From: Elymus sibiricus
Taxonomy: Eukaryota > Streptophyta > Magnoliopsida > Poales > Poaceae
DNA: 64,000 bases
Direction of reading: 5' to 3'
NCBI GenBank assembly: GCA_039707655.1
Contig: CM077671.1
Location: forward strand, 368,543,720 to 368,607,719
Shown in pieces: positions 1 through 9,461 of the stretch (its first letter is position 1; each line of letters begins with the position of its first letter). The notes beneath the pieces were generated by a model. The model saw only the letters and a list, made by a program, of their open reading frames with translations, did no database searches and had not been told where the DNA came from. A program made the translations under genes and the position numbers.

Positions 1-542
1 GATGGAGAACGACAGAAATTTTCTCGCACGTGCCGCGGATAAGGAGCCGGCGCAGCGCGTCCTCTCGTTCCCTTATCCGACAAGACGAGAATCCAGCGCG
101 ATCGAATCAAAATTTGGACGCACCATGGCAAATTGCACCTCAAATTTTACAAGTTCACAGTGCAAACATTCAGCCAGCGGTTTGGAAGGAAGCAGAAACC
201 TCCGTGAATCTCTCTGGCCGTGCCCGGCCTGGCCCGGTGCTGCAATGTGAAAACGCCCATGCTGAGCATCTCTCCAATCACTTGTAATGTATACCATATA
301 CTCTCGCTATCAATCAAGCGCCGAAAGCGATTTACACGATCCGAAGTTCAGAATTACAGTGCGAAACATGAGACATGCAAGGAGGAGTGGTCCGGAAGGA
401 AAGAACCTCTTGGAAAAATCTGGTTTGTACGTCCATCGCTGCCGTGCGAGCAATCCGCCTATTTAAACCTTGCTCATCAGCCCGTCTGGCCGCGTCAACA
501 AACGAACACGTACGCTTTGCGCGTAGCTAGCTAGCTCGAACC
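1..542 (+). promoter_or_regulatory. Upstream region and core promoter of the PIP aquaporin
   Basis: This stretch holds no convincing coding sequence. A TATA-like box, CTATTTAAA, lies at 459-467, about 76-84 bases before the ATG at 543. That spacing fits a 5' leader of roughly 45-55 bases. The short open frames here overlap each other on both strands and show no recognisable protein. Regulation cannot be read further from sequence alone. Confidence 0.6.
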
Positions 543-1606
543 ATGTCCAAGGAGGAGGTGATCGCCGGCGGTGACACGGCCGACGTGGCCGTGGAGAAGG
601 CTCCGTACTGGGACCCGCCGCCGGCACCTCTGCTAGACACGAGCGAGCTGACCCGGTGGTCGCTGTACCGCGCGGTCATCGCCGAGTTCGTGGCCACGCT
701 CATCTTCCTCTACGTCAGCCTCGCCACCGTCATCGGCTACAAGGGCCAGTCCGCCGCCCAGCCGTGCACCGGCGTGGGGTACCTCGGCGTCGCCTGGGCC
801 TTCGGCGCCACCATCTTCGTCCTCGTCTACTGCACCGGCGGCGTCTCAGGCACGCACATATGCATACGTCCATCTCTCCACAACAACTTAACCCACACAT
901 GGGACATGGATACGATACGTGAACTGACGAGTGTACTGTGCAGGCGGTCACATCAACCCGGCGGTGACGTTCGGGCTGTTCGTGGGGAGGAAGCTGTCGC
1001 TGGTGCGCACGGTGCTGTACATCGTGGCGCAGTGCCTCGGCGCCATCTGCGGCGCGGGCATGGTGAAGGGGATCGCGGGGGCCAGCTACGAGGCCCTCGG
1101 CGGCGGCGCAAACTCGGTGGCCGACGGCGTCTCGGTCGGGGCGGGGCTCGGCGCGGAGATCGCCGGCACGTTCGTGCTGGTGTACACCGTGCTCTCCGCC
1201 ACCGACCCCAAGCGCACCGCGCGCGACTCCTTCATCCCCGTGCTGGTGCCGCTGCCCATCGGCTTCGCCGTGTTCATCGTGCACCTGGCCACCATACCCA
1301 TCACCGGCACCGGCATCAACCCGGCCAGGAGCCTCGGCGCCGCCGTCATGTACAACCAGCACAAGGCATGGAAAGACCACGTAAGTATATGACGATGCAT
1401 ATGCCCGTTGCCCAAGATTGTCGGACGCATGGTACGTATGCTCATCTCGTTTGGTTGATTTTTGTTGCATGCAGTGGATATTCTGGGTGGGGCCGCTCCT
1501 CGGCGCGACGGTGGCTGCGTTGTACCACCGGTTCGTGCTGCGCGGCGAGGCCGCCAAGGCGCTGGGCTCGTTCAGGAGCACCGGCGCCGCCACCGCACGA
1601 ACCTAA
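543..1606 (+). CDS. PIP2: Plasma membrane intrinsic protein aquaporin, PIP2 subfamily (three exons)
   Basis: Encodes a water channel of the plasma membrane. Exons are 543-849, 944-1380 and 1475-1606, giving 291 residues, the normal PIP2 length. Both NPA boxes are present: [11 protein letters not shown] (NPA 107-109) and [11 protein letters not shown] (NPA 228-230), with the filter Arg231. The N-terminal Asp32/Glu35 pair, loop-B Ser121 and C-terminal Ser280 (ALGSFRS) match the calcium-binding and phosphorylation sites known in spinach SoPIP2;1, with a constant offset of six residues after loop A. The short N-terminus and long C-terminus place it in PIP2 rather than PIP1. Oddities: loop D reads [10 protein letters not shown], so the gating histidine is Phe199, and intron 1 has a GC donor. 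Intron 2 (1381-1474) is GT-AG. All phases join cleanly, so the gene looks functional. Confidence 0.96.
850..943 (+). other. GC-AG intron 1 of the aquaporin gene
   Basis: The only join that keeps the PIP frame through SGGHINPAV is CAG|GCACGC at 849/850 to GTGCAG|GCGG at 943/944. This is a phase-1, 94-base intron with a GC donor. No GT in the vicinity restores the frame. The position agrees with the conserved first intron of grass PIP genes. Confidence 0.85.
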
Positions 1607-1875
1607 TCGTGTATGCGTGTGATCGGTCGAAGCTCGTTGGTGCATATGCTGGCTCTAATTTGGTTGGTTAATTGTACTCGTGATGTATGTCTGGTGTAAG
1701 TATTACAGTGTTGAACCATGTAGCTTTGCATGGGCATGTATGCATGTGGCGTCTGTACTTCATTACTTTGCCCAGCTGTGTGAGGTTGTCCGTGAATAAT
1801 TACCACTCTGCATATGGTACCTCTGTAATCCATGTTCATATGTGGAAGAAGGTGAGAATAATACATTAATACACA
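1607..1875 (+). other. 3' untranslated region of the aquaporin gene (approximate)
   Basis: Sequence after the TAA stop has no long frame. It contains AATAAT-type near-upstream elements around 1793-1800 and 1856-1866 that could serve for polyadenylation. The end is an estimate. Confidence 0.4.
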
Positions 1876-2150
1876 CGATGTTTTTTATTTTATTTTAGGT
1901 GTTCTTTGTAGTGCTTCGACAGTTGATAAATAGATCGAAAGTTTTTTTTTTTAAACACACACACTCGGAGATCTGTTTATCAGAAAAGGACCTGACTAGC
2001 TAAAGATGTATACAAAATTCTTTGGATGCGGTGTTTGTTCCTTCTTTGATCACCTGAACTGGTTGTATCTATTTTCTTTTCAAAGAAGAAATTAATTGCT
2101 ATTTCTTGAAAGGGATAAATCCAGAACGATATTCAATGATGAATTTGCCA

Positions 2151-2181
<31 letters not shown>

Positions 2182-2723
2182 CCATAGATTAAGTAGCATC
2201 AACCCGTACAAAGATACCCTTACTGAAATCATTGGGTATCGAAGTCTTCTTTCATATGCATCCACAAACGACGCACCGTAAGCAACGATCGTTGCCGCCT
2301 TCGAGCCTCTGTGTGCGCGGAGATAGCCTGTTTAAGCCTCGGAGCTTGTAGAAGCAATGGCCGGGAGATCGTCGATGTAGACCAGAAGATGACAACTATC
2401 ACAATCTACCTAGCAAATCACGCCCTGAAAAAGAAACGCCGAACAACGTTGCAAATCTTCAAAGACCACAATTGTCAGTTGAATCCACAAAAGACTAAAA
2501 CTGACCGGATCTAGGAAGATCCGCTAGAGACATATCTCTATACGCTCTCTGCCGTCGCAAAACACACAAATATAACGGGGATAGGGAGGGAAGTACATTA
2601 TTCCGTTACTGGGACAATGCCGCCACCTCGCCCCACACCAAGACACTAAGACTACCTAAAGCATGCTAGAATCAGGTCGCTCATGCCACTTCACGCCAGA
2701 TTCGGGTCTAGGCTTGAGCCAGT
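1876..2723. other. Intergenic, no recognised gene
   Basis: This interval includes a (TAA)n microsatellite and otherwise shows no extended frame on either strand with recognisable protein similarity. Parts resemble decayed retroelement leader sequence, but I cannot assign a family. Confidence 0.35.
2151..2180. repeat. (TAA)n microsatellite
   Basis: About ten uninterrupted AAT/TAA units. A simple sequence repeat, likely variable in length between accessions. Confidence 0.9.
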
Positions 2724-3196
2724 TGTTGGGGAACGAAGCATGGAAAACAAAAAAATACCTGCGAACACCCAAGATCTACCTATGGAGATGCATAGCAATG
2801 AGATGGAGAGTGTGTCTACGCATCCTTGTAGACTGTTAAGCGGAAGCGTATATAACGCAACTGATGTAGTCGTACTCTTCATGATCCAATCACGATCCGA
2901 TCCGATCTAGCGCCGAACGGACGGCACCTCCACGTTCACATACGTGCGGCTCGATGACGTCTCCGCCTCCTCGATCCAGCGAGCGAGGGCGGAGTAGTAG
3001 ATGGGATCTCCGACAACACGATGACATGCTGGCGGCGGCGGTGGTGCTATCACGGCAGGGCTTTGCCAAGCACTACGGAAAAAACGATCGGAGGAGAAAA
3101 CAGAGTAGGGAGAGAGGGAGGGCTGCGCCAAGGGCTTGGATACGGCTGCCCTCCTTCTCCTCCACCATATATAGGGGGAATGGGGAGGGGGCGCCG
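2724..3196 (-). mobile_element. BARE-1/Angela-type Copia LTR, first part (split by CACTA)
   Basis: Starts with the LTR terminus TGTTGGGGAACG and follows the same order of motifs as the two complete Copia LTRs at 16447 and 50822, including the TATA-like block near 3170. Similarity stops exactly where the CACTA terminus begins at 3197 and resumes at 14132. In element orientation this is the 3' end of an LTR on the minus strand. No internal Copia sequence adjoins it, so it is a solo or truncated LTR. Confidence 0.85.
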
Positions 3197-3455
3197 CACT
3201 AGTAGAAAACAGGGCATCTGTGCCGGTTCGTAAGGGCCTTTAGTGCCGGTTCTCCAACCGGCACTAAACGGTGGGGACTAAAGGCCCCCCCCCCCCTTTA
3301 GTGCCGGTTGGCCACCGCCCGGCACTAAAGACCCACAACGTGGCACCTGCCGGCGCAATCGGGTGGGGGACCTTTAGTCCCGGTTGGTAACACCAAGCGG
3401 GACTAAAAGTAAGTACCTTTAGTCCCGGTTGGTGTTACCAACCGGGACTAAAAGT
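3197..3455. repeat. Left CACTA terminus and subterminal palindromic repeats
   Basis: After the terminal CACTAGTAGAAAAC there are imperfect hairpins with arms such as CTTTAGTGCCGGTT and CCTTTAGTCCCGGTTGG paired with their complements, spaced by short loops, up to 3455. Such subterminal repeats are the binding sites of the element's own DNA-binding protein in En/Spm-type elements. A run of about 13 C at 3284-3296 interrupts the array. Confidence 0.85.
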
Positions 3456-3702
3456 ATTTAATTCTTTTAATCCTTATAATCCTTTAGGGGGTTATGAATT
3501 AATTACGTTTATTTTTCCTTTTAATTTTGCGTTTTCCATTTAATTGTTTTTTATTTCAAACATATATTACGCTACTACATACTGTACACGTTATAGATAT
3601 ATATCATCGAATTTCTCGTACGACGACCATTCACATACATATATATATATACAATTTGGTATATAAAATTTCGCATACAGTTCGCGGATCATTACATGGA
3701 AT

Positions 3703-6700
3703 CTATGACTTCTTGATCTTGTAATGGTGTTCTCCTTTGGGATCTATGACATGGTCGAGCAAAAATCCAGCTATTTCCTCTTGAATTGCTTGTATGCGAG
3801 CCGTTGGAATGAGCTGGTCCCGCATCTCCTTCATCTATAAGAAGGAGATCAAGATGAATATGAGTTGTGTGTATATATATATTAGCTAGATAATGATAAA
3901 AAAATTATGAATAGTGTTGTGTTCTGGCAAACGTACCCAAAGATTTCTATCGTTTTTGCTCCTTTCAGACGTGATCATGCGAATGTTCTCGCAAACGTAA
4001 TATGCGCATAAATTATTTCCCTGCTCCTGCCTCATGCACTTTACGAGAATAAAATTCAATCAGGTAATAATTAGTCAAGCATAATAATGGTATTGAAACT
4101 AGAATTAAAGAGATGCACGGACATAGCTAGCTAGTACTACTTAATTACCTTGGGTCGCGCCCATGTCAACTCTTGTTTCCATTCGCCTGGGACCTCTTTG
4201 ATGAACTTTTCCCAAGCCCTGCCCGCCGGCAAAGAAAATGAATAAAGGGGTTATTAATTAGTTGATATCAGGAAATGAACTATAAAGAGGCCGACATAGT
4301 GCGATAATGATTGAAATTACCTGTCGACCATCCCCATCACGATTGCGAATTCAGATGGGTCATTATATAGTGAGTCCACTACTTGAACTTTTCCCTCGTC
4401 AACTTCAATGATTAACAAGATCCAGTGGAAACTGCATACGAACACGTTTGTATAATTAAGCGGGCGTGTCCATAACTCATCAACTATACTTATTAACATC
4501 TAGTAAGCAAAAAATAGAATTTGTAGTACAAGATATAGTAACACTCACCCGAAGTTGTAAGGAAGTAGTATTTCTGGTTGGGTGTTTAGTTCCTTCAAAA
4601 ACTGTAGCAGGAATCTCTCTGTGTCTTTTCTCGAATATTTAGTTTGCCATACCCCTTGATTAACCGTATTTGGGTCACTGAACTCAATGCCATAGCGTCC
4701 AGCTTTTTTCATTTCATACATCTTCATTCTGCATAATACCATAGAAAAGAATATAGTGAGGATAATTACAGCTAATGAACGAGAGCACAGCTAGCTAGAG
4801 ACTTAAATTACAGAAAAAAATCACTTACAGACAATAGCAACTGACGATAGATTTGTTGAGTGCGTCTTGATTGAATAACTGAAACAACTCTGAATAATGA
4901 ATCCACAAATCTTTTTATGGAAATAATGCTTTCTCTTGACTCTCACCATGAGGGACTCTTCATTGGTATTTGCTGTTACTTGCATGTACCACGTATTCAA
5001 ATTGTACATTGTCATTGATAGAAGCTTGACATCGTCAGGCTTGACCAGAGGTTTGCCACGGACAAATTGGTATTTTACTTCCTCCTCTGTAATCCCGGGG
5101 ACTTCCTCAAGTTCCAGGAGTTGTTCAACAGTGACACCGGCCTCTTTAGCCTGCCTTATATGATCGTCGGTTATTATCACAGGTTCTTGTACAATGAGCG
5201 GGGGGATCGATTGCACTGCCTGTTCTCCCAGCTGGGGAACATTTTTCCCTCTTTTTTTCCCAACTGCTTTTGTGCTGCCAAATATTTCTTCTGCCAGATA
5301 TTTGAATTTCTTGCTTGCTGTACCGCTAGCCATCGTAGCTGCGGCCTCTCTCTTCCACTGTTGCTTAGGAGGAGGAGGAGTCGGCTGACGCGGTGCCGGA
5401 CTTGGAGGAGGAGGAGGCTGACGCCGTGCCCGACTTGGAGGAGGAGGAGCTGGCTGACGCCGTGCCGGACTTGGAGGAGTAGTCCGTTGACGCGGTGCCT
5501 GACTTGGAGGAGGAGGCATCGGCTGACGCGGTGCCGGACTTGGGGGAAGAGGAGTTGGCTGACGCGGCGCCTGACTTGGAGGAGGAGGCATCGGCTGACA
5601 CGGTGCCGGACTTGGGGGAAGAGGAGTTGGCTGACGCGGTGCCTGACTTGGAGGAGGAGACATCGACTGACGCGGTGCCGGACTTAGGGGAAGAGGAGTT
5701 GGCTGACGCGGTGCCGGACTTGGAGGAAGAGGAGTCGGTGGCCTTGGAAAGACGATGCAATCCTTTTTCCATAGAATGATACGATGTACGGCCTCTCCCA
5801 GTGTACTCTCCTCGTCACCTCCAGGAATGTCAAGTTGTAGCTCGTGATATGCTGACATCACTTCATCAACCCCGACACGAGCATAGACAGCTGGAATGGG
5901 ATTGCAATGGAAGGTTGATTCATGGGGGTTTGCTAAAGCATAGCCGTCCGCCACCTTCACGGATAAGTTTATCACTTTAATGTGTAGTTCACAGTTAGTC
6001 CTGTCTTTGATATCATCCACAGGGTATCTAGCTAGCAGTGCATCATTGATATCGGCCGGGGCGGAACCCACGCTGCTTCTCGGCATAGATGGGATGGTGC
6101 TATCCAATGCTGGATCGATCTGCTCAAGCTGCCACTGAGACGCCCTTTCTTGGCTGAGTGAGTCGATCTGCTCCTGCTGTCGCCTGACAAATCGTTCCAA
6201 CTCCAGGTGCTTCGATTCTAGGCCTTCAAGGCGGAGTGCTTCCTCCTTCTTCTTCTGCTCCTCCTGCTTCTTCTTTCTTGCACGGCTTCTGTAGTCATCG
6301 TTCCATTTCGCAAACCCCTCATACCACGGAATAACGCCTTTGCCTCGTGTTCTTCCCGGGTGTTCATGATTCTTCAGGGCACGCGTAAGCTCGTCGTTCT
6401 CTCTGTTGGGCGTGAACACCCCCGCTCGAGCTTCTTCTATTGCAATAAGTATTTCGTCTGCCACATCTTTAAGACTTGCCTTCACCATAACCAGCCCGGT
6501 CTCTGGGTCCAACTTCCCCCCATGCGCATAAAACCATGTCCTGCACCTGGGGGGGCATGTCAATGTAACTGGACTGACCCCTGCACTAATCATCTTTTGC
6601 TCAGATTGATCCCACTTAGGCAGGGCCACCTGGTAGCCGCCAGGCCCAAGAGTATGGTGCCACTTCTTTTTCAAAGCATTAATCTTGTTTTTTCTCGATC

Positions 6701-8142
6701 GTTCCTTAGCTTCTTCCGATTCCTTGAACTTCACGAAAGCGTCCCAGTGATCTTTTGCCTTCACCACTGATCCCGTGAATTCTGGAGTCTTCTTTTTATC
6801 TCTAACGCACTTAGCCCATGTATTTTTCTTGAAGGTGTTGAATGCGATCGCCATCTTTTTAAGAGCATAGTCTCTGACTTTGTTCACATCTGCATCTGTC
6901 AAATTATCTGATAGGGTGAAATGTTCCATGAGCGATGTCCAAAGCGTATCTTTTGCTCTTTCGTTGACAAAAGTAACTCGGTCTGCTCGATCTCCCTGTG
7001 CTGGCTTTTTCCATTCTTGAATGGAGATCGGGATTTGGTCCCTGACAATAACTCCGCATTGAGTCCTGAACTTGGTCGCATTTTTCCTAGGTTCAAGCAG
7101 TTGGCCAGTGGATGTGTTGATGGAATCGATGTTGAACTTTACGCCACCATCCAACTTTTTGGACGGGCCTCGAACTACCCTGTCGCCTGTAGAAGATTTG
7201 CTCGATCCGGAGGCCTAAAAGAAGAAGATCGATTCGTTAATACATACAAATCAATTAAGACATGTAATGATCACCGGATGGCTTATATAATAAATATACC
7301 TCGCCAGTCTTTGTTACTTCAAGAACATTTTCTTCGTCAACATCATTGTCGTCGCCTTCATTTATTCGTTCGTCTTCATCAAATATTATACAATCATCAC
7401 CGGAATTGTTCAGATAGTGCGATCCGTCATCATCTTCAGGTTCATGCTCAGGCCGGCTCCGGGAGCGTATGATGTCGAACAGAGCCTCTTCTCCTTCTCT
7501 ACCGGTTTTGTCCATAGCTTATATTTAACTAATCCGTAATGAAGATAAAACAATTTAGTATTCAAATTAGAATGCATGCAATCAATAAGGAAAAACTGAA
7601 TCATAGTACATAATACATGCATCTCGAATAATTCAGATAATCTCGAATACATCTCAAGTATTATCACTAATACATCTGGGATGTTATCATATATATAACA
7701 TCACTAGCTAATCCAGATGGAATATTATCGAAGAATCTAGTTCACTCGCGGTTTCTGAGGCGCGGGCGGTGGACACCCAAAGAGAAGGAACCATCACAGG
7801 ATCGTAGCTCGGGTGAGATCCCTGAAGAACCTGCCAGGTATTGGAGAACCTGACGTCCAATGCATCCATGTAGCGACAGACGTGCTCGTCCTCCTCCCTG
7901 ACACGGCGACGTACCACCTCCGGCCTGGCCGGCTGCCTCCGCACCGAAAGTGGCCCACGCGAACGCCACCAAAGAAGCTCCGGGTCGACGACAGGACCCG
8001 GGGCCGGGTTCCTCACCAAGATGCGCACCCCTGAAGGTAGCACCACCCAGTGCCAGCCCGGCGGAGCCCAGTCCCGAACGTTTCCCCTCTGAAGCAGGAC
8101 GTCGTAGCGAACGAGTCGACGACGAGGATGCGGGCCGGGCAT
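3703..8142 (-). pseudogene. CACTA second gene: long coiled-coil/proline-rich protein with C-terminal Ulp1-type (C48) protease domain
   Basis: I model eight exons: 8142-7746, 7517-7300, 7214-4829, 4728-4549, 4431-4321, 4218-4149, 4038-3937 and 3834-3703. All use GT-AG sites and all phases agree except exon 3, which is one base short. The frame is lost in an A5 run near 4912-4916, and downstream codons continue in frame after that point. Exon 1 encodes a basic start (MPGPHPRRRLVRYDV). Exon 3 encodes a charged coiled-coil region ([15 protein letters not shown]) and a long proline-rich repeat. Exons 5 and 7 hold the Ulp1 triad: His in FHWILL, Asp in VVDSLY and Cys in NNLCAYYVCE, with the oxyanion Gln in QEQG. 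Ulp1 proteases cleave SUMO or related tags; this fusion is known from plant CACTA elements. The frameshift makes this copy a probable pseudogene unless it is a sequencing error. Confidence 0.8.
5370..5745 (-). repeat. Proline-rich coding minisatellite in the CACTA second gene
   Basis: Tandem units of roughly 36-40 bases encode repeats of the type [13 protein letters not shown] with variants PPPSQAPRQ and PSRARRQP. The GC-rich block gives long open frames in several other frames (for example an acidic frame on the plus strand), which are by-products. The repeat probably forms an extended linker between the coiled-coil part and the Ulp1 domain. Confidence 0.85.
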
Positions 8143-8329
8143 CGTTGACTCCGAGAAGAAATTGTTATGAAAAAAATTTCCTATATATGCAATGTCATTT
8201 TATTAGGAAATTTTGAGCAAAATATCCTCTTTTCAATTGTTATAACTACCCTAAATGTAATGTCATTTTATATGCAATTTTCTTCTATACTATGATATAC
8301 AACATTATATAAAATCAAAAAACAGAAAA

Positions 8330-8378
8330 ATGTGTGTGTGCGTGTGTGTGTGTGTGTGTTCTTATTCATGTGTGTGTG
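8330..8378. repeat. (GT)n-rich microsatellite
   Basis: An interrupted (TG)n tract in the 5' leader region of the CACTA second gene, between its inferred TATA box and first coding exon. Confidence 0.8.
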
Positions 8379-8736
8379 TGGGGGGGCGCTCGGGGCCGGA
8401 GGGGCGGCCATGGCAGCAGGGGCCGAGGGAGAGGGGCCGAGGAGAGGGAAGAACTGAGCTCACAGCGGGGCGACGGCGAGGCGAGGCGAGTCTCGGGGGC
8501 AGCGACGGCATCGGGCCGGGCAGGCGGCGCAGCGAGGAGCGCGGGCGCTGGCGGCAACGTCAGGGATCGGCGCGGGCGCGTCCGAATTAGGGGTCGACGA
8601 GGAAGCACGGGCGGCCGGCGTCGGGGGCGGCGACGGCGTCGATATCGGGGCAGGCGGCGGCGCAAAGCAGCCTGGCGGCGGTGTCTGTGTTTGGCGTCGA
8701 GAGAATGGAGAGGATGGGGGATTTTTCGTAACTGGC

Positions 8737-8747
8737 TATATATATAT
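8737..8747 (-). promoter_or_regulatory. TATA box of the CACTA second gene
   Basis: An 11-base alternating TA tract (TATATATATAT read from the minus strand) lies about 600 bases upstream of the ATG at 8142. It is followed on the minus strand by a GC-rich leader and preceded directly by the internal palindrome array. The arrangement mirrors the TATA box at 13836-13843 in front of the transposase unit. Confidence 0.55.
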
Positions 8748-8752
8748 GAGAA

Positions 8753-8985
8753 CCTTTAGTCGCGGTTAGTGGCTCCAACCGCGACTAAAGGCCACCTTTA
8801 GTCGCGGTTGGAGCCACCAACCGCGACTCAAGGTCTGGCTTCCCACCGCTTGGGCTGGATGAAATTCACCTTTAGTCGCGGTTGGTGGCTCCAACCGCGA
8901 CTAAAGGGGGGGATTCCCGCCGCTTGGGCTGGATGAGATACACCTTCAGTGGCGGTTGGTGGCACCAACCGCGACTAAAGGTGAA
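8753..8985. repeat. Internal array of palindromic repeats next to the second CACTA promoter
   Basis: Four imperfect hairpins with arms CCTTTAGTCGCGGTTGG and its complement, separated by 5-7 base loops and by a repeated spacer (CCGCTTGGGCTGGATGA, seen twice). The core is GTCGCGGTT, whereas the terminal arrays use GTCCCGGTT or GTGCCGGTT. The array sits immediately upstream of the second gene's TATA box. Confidence 0.85.
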
Positions 8986-8999
8986 CTTGCTTCCCATAT

Positions 9000-9461
9000 T
9001 GAAATTATTTGAAATTTGTGTGAATCACTAGTTTGTGAATAACTTTATTTTAAAAGTACATTTTCCAGTGATTCTTTTTTCTGCTGTTTAATATTAGCGT
9101 GTTTTATCATTATATTCAATTTGATAATTCTTAGGTTATTTGAAAAAATGAAATGCCTTCGTAATAGACTAGTTTTCTTCTTAAACCCTGATACTTCGAA
9201 AGAGATTGTCCATTTTGTACACGAAGTGCATCCGGTTTTTGCCGTAACCCTCTCGACTTTTTAGCACATGCTATGTGGGTTAAATGATGATACCATGCCA
9301 ACTTTCAAAGTTTTCAGAGTTCGTTTGTAGTGCTTTTCAATTTCGCGTTTCAAATGCCAAAACACATAATTAAGTACACAACTATTACAAAGATTCCCTC
9401 CGGTTTGTCCGAAGTGGGACTTTCCAGATATATAAGTCCGGAAACTAACTAGAGAAGCTGG
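9000..9461. other. Intergenic spacer inside the CACTA element
   Basis: AT-rich DNA between the transposase stop codon and the internal palindrome array. It presumably carries the 3' untranslated region of the transposase gene on the minus strand. No coding frame is seen. Confidence 0.4.

Noticed and set aside
730..1593. Long antisense frame across the aquaporin
   Set aside because: GC-rich codon bias on the plus strand keeps the antisense open; no recognisable protein.
543..1622. Unspliced 359-codon frame through the aquaporin gene
   Set aside because: After the first exon it leaves the PIP frame and becomes Arg/His-rich nonsense; splicing restores both NPA boxes.
5067..5779. Plus-strand frames over the proline repeat
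   Set aside because: Shadow frames of the GC-rich coding minisatellite on the minus strand.
8330..8759. GC-rich plus- and minus-strand frames
   Set aside because: Leader of the CACTA second gene; compositionally biased, no domain.
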